A stretch of 12,788 nt of DNA from Planctomycetaceae bacterium UBA4732 (GTDB taxonomy: Bacteria > Planctomycetota > Planctomycetia > Gemmatales > Gemmataceae): assembly GCA_002404095.1 (NCBI GenBank), contig DHJA01000119.1, positions 15,015 to 27,802 on the forward strand, given 5' to 3'. Position 1 is the first letter of the stretch. Each line of letters begins with the position of its first letter. The notes beneath the pieces are model-generated. The model did not search any database. It was not told the DNA's origin and saw only the letters and a list, made by a program, of their open reading frames with translations. Positions 6,818 to 12,788 of the stretch are shown piece after piece. The position numbers and the translations under genes were made by a program.

Positions 6818-6826
6818 TGCTAAAAT
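6818..6826 (+). promoter_or_regulatory. Candidate extended -10 promoter of the ABC gene
   Basis: TGCTAAAAT matches an extended -10 element (TGn followed by TAAAAT, five of six to TATAAT). It would start transcription near 6833 and leave a leader of about 40 bases before the GTG start at 6875. No good -35 hexamer lies 16-18 bases upstream, which extended -10 promoters can tolerate. This is a pattern match only. Confidence 0.4.
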
Positions 6827-6863
6827 CAACGGGGGAACGGTGGTTGAAGCGGCGCAACGACCC

Positions 6864-6869
6864 GAGGAG
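6864..6869 (+). promoter_or_regulatory. Ribosome binding site deciding the GTG start of the ABC gene
   Basis: GAGGAG lies 5 bases before GTG at 6875. No ATG in this frame has a comparable site nearby, so the GTG start is well supported. Confidence 0.75.
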
Positions 6870-6874
6870 ATTCC

Positions 6875-9115
6875 GTGGAAAGCGAACCTGAACGCACTGC
6901 CTTTGCCAAGGCGTGCGCCTATCTGAACTACAATCCCGTCGCCGAGTGGACGGCTTACCTAGCCGGCGTCGGCTCCTGTCTGGTCTACGTCGCACTGCTC
7001 ATGGTGCTGTGGCTGTTCGCGGACCTGATGGTCTCGCGCGGCCGACTGCCCACGTTTCACGACGTACCCGCGCGAGAACAGAACCGCTTTCTCGATGAGT
7101 GGTCGAAACTGCCGGCCGCCGAAACGGGCGATCCGCAGGGCGAAGGACCGGCGCCCGCCACCGAGGGCGCAGCGAACGAGCGCGTGGCGCGATTACAGTT
7201 GGCGGGTTACGACGCGGCGCGCAGTCACCAACTGGCTTCCCTCCAATCACCAGCGGCGGACATGAACCCCATCGATCTCGACGCGATCTGGCGCGCTCAA
7301 CTGGCGGCGATCCTCTACGCCCGCCTCAAGGTTCCCGAAGAGCGCCTGCATGACCTCTTTCAAAACAACGATTACCACGACGTCTACCACGGCCTGCTGA
7401 GCCTCGTGGCTCGATCCTACTTGAACGGCGACTGGCAGTCCCCCGTGGTGGCCTGGTTCGCGCGCTGGAACCCGTGGTTGTGGAACGTCTCCCCCAATTC
7501 ACACGATCCACGCAATCCGCGCTTATTCTTTCCGCCGCACCTGACGGGGTTGCTGCTGCTGGCGATTTTCCTGGCCCTGGTCGGGACGGGCCTTACGCTG
7601 CTCATGCACGAGATGGCGGCGCGGGCCGCGATCGGCGCGTCGCACCGCTTTCGCCGCGCCGTCTACCATCACACCTTTCGACTCGGCACGCTGGCGTTCC
7701 GCGCCCTTGGCCCCAGCGAGGCGGTTACCGTCTTCACCCGGCACGTGGAGGCCGTCCACGACGCCCTGTACAACCGCATGACCATCGCTTTCCGTGAACC
7801 GATCAAGTTTGGCCTCTTGCTGGCGTTCGCGTTGGTCGTGCAGCCCTTACTTGCCCTGGCGTTTTTGCTTTTCGCCGTACTCGTCTGGCTGATTGGCGGT
7901 CGGATCGCCCAGCGCTTCCGCCGCCAGAGCGCCGCGGCCACGCGCCACGCGGCCGAGCGCTTGACGGTGATCCGCGAGAGCCTAATGATGATGCGGCTCG
8001 TAAAGACCTACCTAATGGAGCAATTCAATCAGTCGCGCGTCGAACGGCAGTTGGCGCGCTATTCCCAGGCGCAGCTCATTCGTCATCGCGGCGATTCGAT
8101 GGCCGGGCCCATCCTATTGCTGATCGGTTTCCTATGCGCTCTGCTCTTGCTGTATGTCGCGGGGCTGATCGTGCTGTCGGGCGGCCTCGGCGTGGCCGGC
8201 ATGGCGGCGCTGGCGACGGCGTTGGTGAGCCTGTATCAGCCGGCCGAGAAGTGGTTTGGCTCACGGCGAACTCTGCGTCGCGGCCATGAATCGGCCGTAC
8301 AACTGTTCAAGTTCCTGGAGCGGCGCGGCGAGGTCGGCCAAGTGATCGGGGCCGAATTCCTGCCGCCGTTGGATACGCGGATCGAGTTTGACAACGTGAG
8401 CCTCAAGGAACCGGGCGGCTCGCGGATGTTGCTTGAGGAAGTGACGCTGACGATCCCGGCCGGCAAGCGCATCGGCCTGATCGGGGCGGATGATCTGGAA
8501 AAGCACGCTCTGGTTTATCTGATTCCGCGCCTCCTCGATCCCACGTCCGGTGAAATCCGCGTCGACAAGCACAACCTGCGCTGGGTGACGCTGGATTCGC
8601 TGCGCAATCAAATCGCCTGCGTTCTGCAACATAATTTGGTCTTCCATGACACCGTGGCGAACAACATCGGCTGCGGCGACCCAGCGCATACCCTGCCGCG
8701 GGTCATTGAGGCGGCCAAGATGGCCCACGCCCACCACTTCATCCAGAAGCTGCCGCAGGGCTACGAAACGCCGATCGGCGAGTTAGGTCATTCGCTGAGT
8801 GTGAGCGAAAGGTATCGCATCGCGCTGGCGCGGGCGGTCCTGCGCGACCCGGCTCTGCTCATCATTGAAGAGCCGGAAAAGGCGCTTGACGAGGATAGCA
8901 AAGACCTGTTGGACGACACGATGGGCCGCGTCCTGCCGGGCCGAACCGTGATCTTCTTGCCCCACCGCATCTCAACGATCAAATCGTGCGACACGCTGTA
9001 TTTGCTGCACAAGGGCCGCATCGCGGCGTCGGGCGTCCACAAGGAATTGCTGCAGAATCCGCTGTATCGGCATCTGCATTATCTGGAGTTTAATGAGATG
9101 GATGAGCAGGTGTGA
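6875..9115 (+). CDS. ABC exporter-type half transporter with degenerate ATPase domain
   Basis: 746 residues, fused membrane and ATPase domains as in type IV ABC exporters. Membrane helices lie at about 29-52, 222-245, a long hydrophobic pair at 311-340, and 411-433 plus 436-455. Between the first two is an unusually long hydrophilic segment (about 53-220) with an acidic Pro/Ala stretch. The nucleotide-binding domain (about 502-745) aligns end to end with the family (FDNVSL, DPTSGEI, LRNQIACVLQ, LPQGYET, ALARAVLRDPALLIIEEPEKALDEDS, TVIFLPHRISTIKSCD). However, Walker A is GADDLEKH (537-544) instead of GxxGxGKS/T, the signature is LSVSER instead of LSGGQ, and the Walker B Asp is Glu665. Q-loop Gln585, Glu666, D-loop Asp672 and H-loop His697 remain. 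It may therefore be a pseudo-ATPase or need an active partner. The substrate is unknown. The gene starts with GTG after GAGGAG, and the frame is intact. Confidence 0.9.
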   Translation: MESEPERTAFAKACAYLNYNPVAEWTAYLAGVGSCLVYVALLMVLWLFADLMVSRGRLPTFHDVPAREQNRFLDEWSKLPAAETGDPQGEGPAPATEGAANERVARLQLAGYDAARSHQLASLQSPAADMNPIDLDAIWRAQLAAILYARLKVPEERLHDLFQNNDYHDVYHGLLSLVARSYLNGDWQSPVVAWFARWNPWLWNVSPNSHDPRNPRLFFPPHLTGLLLLAIFLALVGTGLTLLMHEMAARAAIGASHRFRRAVYHHTFRLGTLAFRALGPSEAVTVFTRHVEAVHDALYNRMTIAFREPIKFGLLLAFALVVQPLLALAFLLFAVLVWLIGGRIAQRFRRQSAAATRHAAERLTVIRESLMMMRLVKTYLMEQFNQSRVERQLARYSQAQLIRHRGDSMAGPILLLIGFLCALLLLYVAGLIVLSGGLGVAGMAALATALVSLYQPAEKWFGSRRTLRRGHESAVQLFKFLERRGEVGQVIGAEFLPPLDTRIEFDNVSLKEPGGSRMLLEEVTLTIPAGKRIGLIGADDLEKHALVYLIPRLLDPTSGEIRVDKHNLRWVTLDSLRNQIACVLQHNLVFHDTVANNIGCGDPAHTLPRVIEAAKMAHAHHFIQKLPQGYETPIGELGHSLSVSERYRIALARAVLRDPALLIIEEPEKALDEDSKDLLDDTMGRVLPGRTVIFLPHRISTIKSCDTLYLLHKGRIAASGVHKELLQNPLYRHLHYLEFNEMDEQV

Positions 9116-9155
9116 TGAACGTTGTGATAGAATTGGTCTACGCCTAATCGAATCC

Positions 9156-9160
9156 GAGGA
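9156..9160 (+). promoter_or_regulatory. Ribosome binding site deciding the start at 9168
   Basis: GAGGA lies 7 bases before ATG at 9168. An earlier in-frame ATG at 9093 lies inside the ABC gene and has no such site, so 9168 is chosen. Confidence 0.6.
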
Positions 9161-9167
9161 TTTTACC

Positions 9168-9407
9168 ATGACGAGCGACCACCTGAGAAGTTTCATTCGC
9201 GCGGTCCCGTTTCAGCCGTTTAATGTTCGGATGGCCGACGAGAGGGTATTTCACATTCATCATCCCGAATTTATCTCGATTTTCCCTTCTAACCGTGCTG
9301 CCATCATCCACAGCCGCGACGACGATACATTTAGCGTCGTGGACATACTTTTAATGACGGAGTTGGAAGTTGTTCCTCCTGATCAAAATCAAAGGGTTCC
9401 AGCCTAA
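9168..9407 (+). CDS. Small conserved hypothetical protein (79 aa)
   Basis: The product reads MTSDHLRSFIRAVPFQPFNV, then a segment with ADERVFHIHHPEFISIFPSNR, then DDDTFSVVDILLMTELEV. From memory this pattern (a helix with 'PFxPF', then 'aDGr.f.v.HPeF', then 'vdilliteLev') marks a common family of roughly 70-90 residue proteins in planctomycetes, cyanobacteria and other bacteria, with no known function. It is soluble, with a short N-terminal helix followed by beta strands. The ATG at 9168 has GAGGA 7 bases upstream. It lies 52 bases after the ABC gene on the same strand, so it may be transcribed with it, but the AT-richer leader could also hold its own promoter. Its stop is only 9 bases from the stop of the convergent YcxB-like gene, leaving almost no room for a terminator. 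Confidence 0.8.
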   Translation: MTSDHLRSFIRAVPFQPFNVRMADERVFHIHHPEFISIFPSNRAAIIHSRDDDTFSVVDILLMTELEVVPPDQNQRVPA

Positions 9408-9416
9408 TTGGGCCGT

Positions 9417-10115
9417 TCAGGTTTGACGAGGCCCGCCTTCTTTCGGGACGATTCCCTCCACCGTCCCGGACTTGCCCGATTGGTCCGGCGCCTGGACGCC
9501 GGTCGCACCACGGCGCTCCCATAGCCCCTCGCTAGTCACTTCCCATACCGCCTCGCCGACGCCGGCCATGCTGCGATACCGCCGCGCCGCCTCCACGAAG
9601 TCGTTGAACGCTTGGTCGTCGGAGAAGGCGCGGCGGGGAAGGATGAAGGCTATCGCTGTAGTGAAGTAGAGAAAGGCATGTTCCTTAGTGGTCACGATCT
9701 GATCGATCCCCTTCCAGAGGTATGCAACGGTTGCGAAATCCGACGTGTTGCGGGCCGTCTCTGCGTCGATGGAGAAGCGCCGCCAGCCGAGCAGTTTTTC
9801 GGCGTTCCTGCCCTGGTTTAGCACTTTCCGCATGCGCTTGGACGTCATCAACCGGGCGTAGGCCACGATGCCAAACAGCATAAGGGCCGCCCCGGCGAAA
9901 ACGGCCACGAAGTAGAAGGAGAGTTGCTCCACCAAGGGGAAGTCGGCGGACGCCACGAAGTAGAGCAGAACGGCGGCGACCATAAGGATCAACCACCAGA
10001 CGAGGCGGCCGGTAGGATTCGGCCCACCCTGCTGAGAGGGTCTGTGCGGATGACTTTGATAGTAACGCTGGAACGCAATCAAGTCTTCCGGCTTCAGTTC
10101 GTACTCAACTTCCAT
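9417..10115 (-). CDS. YcxB-like membrane protein
   Basis: 232 residues. The opening MEVEYELKPEDLIAFQRYYQ matches the usual start of YcxB-like proteins ('y.ltpeDl.af.ryh'), which supports the ATG at 10115 even though the GGAGG upstream is rather distant (about 12 bases). Two membrane helices follow (about 37-56 and 66-88), joined by a short loop. The cytoplasmic part contains the YcxB-type segment with a Trp-Lys-Gly-Ile core (AYLWKGIDQIVTTKEHAFLY, 131-150) and then AIAFILPRRAF, the typical C-terminal signature. A tail of about 45 residues (188-232), rich in Gly, Glu and Pro, extends past the usual domain. The biochemical function of the family is unknown. It lies 54 bases downstream of gyrA on the same strand and may be co-transcribed with it. 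It converges with the 79-residue protein gene. Confidence 0.8.
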   Translation of the reverse strand: MEVEYELKPEDLIAFQRYYQSHPHRPSQQGGPNPTGRLVWWLILMVAAVLLYFVASADFPLVEQLSFYFVAVFAGAALMLFGIVAYARLMTSKRMRKVLNQGRNAEKLLGWRRFSIDAETARNTSDFATVAYLWKGIDQIVTTKEHAFLYFTTAIAFILPRRAFSDDQAFNDFVEAARRYRSMAGVGEAVWEVTSEGLWERRGATGVQAPDQSGKSGTVEGIVPKEGGPRQT

Positions 10116-10146
10116 AACGATTCGTCGCCTCCAATTGGTGGATCGC

Positions 10147-10169
10147 CCGCGCTCCCCTTGGGGTCGCGG
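10147..10169 (-). terminator. Possible GC-rich hairpin just after gyrA
   Basis: CCGCG (10147-10151) pairs with CGCGG (10165-10169), and CCCC pairs with GGGG inside, with an unpaired base and a very tight loop. It begins directly after the gyrA stop codon. No U-tract follows on the minus strand, so it is at best a weak terminator or attenuator before the YcxB-like gene. Confidence 0.25.
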
Positions 10170-12788
10170 CTAAACGGTCGCTTCGGGCGGCGGCGTTTCC
10201 GGCGTATCAACCACTTCCATCGTCTCGCCCTCTTCCTCCGCCACCTTAGCGATGGACGCGATTTTGTCGCCCTCTTTCAACCCCATGATGCGCACGCCCT
10301 GCGTATTGCGGCCCACCACGCGGATCTCGCGGATGTGCGTCCGGTTCACCATGCCGCCTGTCGTGATGAGCATGATGTCGTCCGTGTCGCGCACCGACGA
10401 CACGCCCATCACCAGGCCGTTGCGCTCGCTGGTGCGGATGTCGCGCACGCCCTTGCCGCCGCGCCGCTGCTTGCGATACCTCATGCCGGAACCGACCACC
10501 GCGGATTCTTCGCCGGCTTCATCGTCGGCCGGTATTTCCTCCGCCGGCTCTTCCACAGCTTCGGTTGTTTCAACCGTTTCCTCACCGTCGGCTTCCGCCG
10601 GCTCGCCGCCGGCCGTGTTGGCGCCGAACGGCGTCCGCTTGCCGTAACCATTTTCACACACCGTCAGCAGATAGCCAGCCGGATCGGCCACCACCATGCC
10701 CACCACCGCGTCCTCGCCTTGGAGGGCGATGCCGCGGACGCCGCGCGTGTTGCGGCCCATCGACCGGGCCTGGGCCTCGTCGAAGCGGATCGCCATGCCT
10801 TGCCGTGTACACAACAGCATCTCGTCGCCCGGCTGCGTCAAGGCCACGTCGATCAGCACGTCGCCCTCGTCCAGGTTGATGCCGATGATGCCGCCCTGCT
10901 TTGGCCGGCTATAATCTACCAAAGGCGTCTTCTTTATCACGCCGCGGCGCGTCGCCATGATGAGACAACGGTCGCCCTCGAAGCGGCGCACTGGCACAAG
11001 GCTCGTGATCTTCTCCTCCGGCCGCAGCGACAGCACGTTGGCGATGGCCCGGCCGATAGACGTGCGACCCTGCAGCGGAATGTCGTAAACTTTGAGCCAG
11101 TAGATGCGGCCCGTGTTGGTGAAGCACAGCAAGTAGGAGTGCGTCGAGGAGACGAAGAAATGTTCGATAAAGTCGTCGTCGCGAGCCGCGCCGCCGGAGA
11201 CGCCCTTGCCGCCGCGATGCTGGGCGCGGTAGGTGTTCAATGGCAGACGTTTGATATAGCCATTGTGGCTGATGGTGACGGCGTTGTCCTCCTCCTCGAT
11301 CAGATCCTCCATGTTTAAGCGGCCGATCTCGCCGGTGATCTCCGTTTTGCGCTCGTCGCCGTATTTGTCGCGCATCTCAATCAGGTCGGCGCGCACCACG
11401 GCCAGGACGGCGCCCTCACTGGTGAGCAACCGTTCATAGCCGATGATCTTCTCGCGCAACTCGTTGTATTCCTTGATGATTTCGTCGCGCTGAAGGCGAG
11501 CCAACTGGCCAAGTTGCATTCGCACAACTGCTTCGGCTTGCGCTTCCGTCATGCGATACTCGGTCTGTACGCCGATTTCGCGCTGAAGAGCGGCGAAGTG
11601 TTCTTCGCCGAGCGCCCGGCCTAGTACGACGGCGCTGACGGGCAAGCCCTGCAAACTGCGTTTGGCCTCTTCACGGCTAGGCGCCTCGCGGCAGATGCGG
11701 ATCACTTCGTCAAGCGACGAAATGGCGATGAGTTGGCCTTCAAGGACGTGGCCGCGGCGCTTGGCCTCGCGCGCCAGGTACTCGGTGCGGCGGCGGATCA
11801 CATTGACGCGATGCCGCAGGTATTGCTCGATCATCTCCTTGATGGACAGGTAACGCGGCCGGCCGTCCACCAGGGCCAGCAGGATCATGCTCACCGTTTT
11901 CTGCAACGGCGACAGGGCGTACAGCTGATTGAGGACAAAGTGCGGATCGGCGTCGCGCTTCAGGTAGACCACCAGGCGCACCGGCTCTCCCGTGCGTTGG
12001 CTGCTTTCATCCTTGACATCGGAAACGCCCTTGATGCGCTCGTCTTTGACGAGTTCGCCTATGGCCTCGGCGAGACGGATGCGCGTCTGCTGGAATGGCA
12101 CTTCCGTGATGATGATCTGCGACCTGGCGCCTTCCTCGTTGATCTCGGCGCGGGCGCGGAGCGTCACTTTGCCGCGGCCGGTGGCGTAGGCGTCGGCAAT
12201 GCCCTGCCGGCCGCAGATGATGCCGCCGGTCGGGAAGTCCGGCCCCGGCAGCACCTCCATCAGGTCGAGCAAATTGGCTTGGGGGTTGTCGATCAGCAGG
12301 ACGGCCGCGTCACACACTTCGCGGAGATTGTGCGGCGGAATGTCGGTGGCCATGCCGACGGCGATGCCGTCGGAGCCGTTGACCAGCAAGTTGGGGAACT
12401 TGCTGGGCAACACCAACGGTTCACGATATTTGCCATCGTAGCTGTCGATATAATCGACGGTATCGCTCTCAAGATCGGCCAGTAGCTCGGCGCCGATGGC
12501 GCTCAGGCGGGCTTCGGTGTAACGATGGGCGGCGGGAGGCAGGCCGGCGATCGAGCCGAAGTTTCCTTGCGAGTGAATGAGGCGATAGCGCATGTTCCAG
12601 TCTTGGGCCATGCGCACCAGCGTCGGATAGATGGACGCATCGCCGTGCGGATGATAGCGCTTCATCGTCTCGCCGATGATTCCCGCGCATTTGCTGGTGG
12701 AAGACGAGGGGCCGAGGTTCAGGTCGTTCATCGCTACGAGGATGCGGCGCTGCGACGGCTTGAGGCCGTCGCGCACATCCGGCAGCGC
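10170..12788 (-). CDS. gyrA: DNA gyrase subunit A, N-terminus beyond window
   Basis: 872 residues are visible, ending at TAG (10170-10172). The frame runs off the window edge at A-L-P-D-V-R-D-G, which in E. coli GyrA lies near residue 33, so about 32 residues are missing. The GTG at 12776 is the Val of this motif, not a start. GyrA breaks and rejoins DNA within the A2B2 enzyme that adds negative supercoils using ATP bound by GyrB. The catalytic Tyr is in [10 protein letters not shown] (codon 12519-12521; E. coli Tyr122). The C-terminal beta-pinwheel holds a GyrA box, QHRGGKG, near the expected place, and a second copy, QRRGGKG, in the last blade. A GyrA box favours gyrase over topoisomerase IV ParC. 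The quinolone-determining region reads [10 protein letters not shown], with Ala and Pro at E. coli positions 83 and 87. An acidic insert of about 39 residues (10491-10607) interrupts the last blade. The YcxB-like gene follows 54 bases downstream. Confidence 0.96.
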   Translation of the reverse strand, partial: ALPDVRDGLKPSQRRILVAMNDLNLGPSSSTSKCAGIIGETMKRYHPHGDASIYPTLVRMAQDWNMRYRLIHSQGNFGSIAGLPPAAHRYTEARLSAIGAELLADLESDTVDYIDSYDGKYREPLVLPSKFPNLLVNGSDGIAVGMATDIPPHNLREVCDAAVLLIDNPQANLLDLMEVLPGPDFPTGGIICGRQGIADAYATGRGKVTLRARAEINEEGARSQIIITEVPFQQTRIRLAEAIGELVKDERIKGVSDVKDESSQRTGEPVRLVVYLKRDADPHFVLNQLYALSPLQKTVSMILLALVDGRPRYLSIKEMIEQYLRHRVNVIRRRTEYLAREAKRRGHVLEGQLIAISSLDEVIRICREAPSREEAKRSLQGLPVSAVVLGRALGEEHFAALQREIGVQTEYRMTEAQAEAVVRMQLGQLARLQRDEIIKEYNELREKIIGYERLLTSEGAVLAVVRADLIEMRDKYGDERKTEITGEIGRLNMEDLIEEEDNAVTISHNGYIKRLPLNTYRAQHRGGKGVSGGAARDDDFIEHFFVSSTHSYLLCFTNTGRIYWLKVYDIPLQGRTSIGRAIANVLSLRPEEKITSLVPVRRFEGDRCLIMATRRGVIKKTPLVDYSRPKQGGIIGINLDEGDVLIDVALTQPGDEMLLCTRQGMAIRFDEAQARSMGRNTRGVRGIALQGEDAVVGMVVADPAGYLLTVCENGYGKRTPFGANTAGGEPAEADGEETVETTEAVEEPAEEIPADDEAGEESAVVGSGMRYRKQRRGGKGVRDIRTSERNGLVMGVSSVRDTDDIMLITTGGMVNRTHIREIRVVGRNTQGVRIMGLKEGDKIASIAKVAEEEGETMEVVDTPETPPPEATV

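Larger units (their letters stand above)
6462..6874. other. Divergent intergenic region, 413 bases
   Basis: This gap separates the minus-strand coiled-coil gene from the plus-strand ABC gene, so promoters in both directions are expected. It contains a palindromic repeat at 6543-6627, an A-rich stretch near 6676-6682, a 12-bp perfect palindrome at 6765-6776 and a candidate extended -10 element at 6818-6826 for the ABC gene. I found no convincing -35/-10 pair for the minus strand. No small gene with a Shine-Dalgarno and sensible codons was seen. Confidence 0.6.

Noticed and set aside
9116..9167. Own promoter for the 79-residue gene
   Set aside because: The TTGTGA-like and TAATCG-like boxes have poor spacing and poor match, so no promoter is called.
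9924..11318. Long plus-strand open frame (464 codons) opposite gyrA and the YcxB-like gene
   Set aside because: It is antisense to two well-supported genes, with His/Ala/Arg/Asp-rich low-complexity translation and no recognisable domain, typical of a shadow frame in GC-rich DNA.
11733..12485. Plus-strand open frame of 250 codons inside gyrA
   Set aside because: It lies opposite the most conserved part of GyrA; its composition is that of a reverse-strand shadow.

Overview
This is GC-rich DNA (by eye about 60-65% GC) that most likely comes from a planctomycete, perhaps a Gemmatales-type lineage. The pointers are a Ser/Thr kinase with a multi-pass membrane tail beside an FHA protein, an OstA/LptA-like protein with long Ala/Pro linkers, GyrA with Ala and Pro at the two classical quinolone positions plus an acidic insert in its C-terminal domain, and several long palindromic repeats in the intergenic gaps. 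The taxonomic call is inference, because no rRNA or other decisive marker is present. No tRNA, rRNA, CRISPR array, insertion sequence or integrase was recognised.

Layout. (1) The window opens inside a + strand OstA/LptA-like gene (to 1849), whose 5' end lies outside. (2) Facing it are four minus-strand genes from 6461 down to 1960: a membrane-anchored coiled-coil protein, a helical-repeat plus FHA protein, a Ser/Thr protein kinase with a membrane C-terminus, and a lipoprotein with a C-terminal transmembrane hairpin. Two of the three gaps inside this cluster, and the convergent gap at its end, are filled by long perfect inverted repeats. (3) A 413-base divergent region (6462-6874) holds a further palindromic repeat, a 12-bp palindrome and a candidate extended -10 promoter. 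(4) An ABC exporter-type gene (+, 6875-9115) follows; its nucleotide-binding domain has lost most of the Walker A and signature motifs. (5) A small conserved hypothetical gene (+, 9168-9407) converges on a YcxB-like membrane protein gene (minus, 9417-10115). The latter lies 54 bases downstream of gyrA (minus, 10170 to the window end, 5' end missing).

How the parts may work together. The kinase and FHA protein form a plausible phospho-signalling pair: the kinase phosphorylates Ser/Thr and the FHA domain reads phospho-Thr. The coiled-coil protein and lipoprotein would place this module at the cell envelope. Functional linkage is inferred from gene order only. The OstA-like protein points to outer-membrane glycolipid handling. 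gyrA is the only clear housekeeping gene. The items most worth a second look are the degenerate ABC ATPase, the kinase/FHA/coiled-coil/lipoprotein cluster with hairpins next to its start sites, and the palindromic repeat families.
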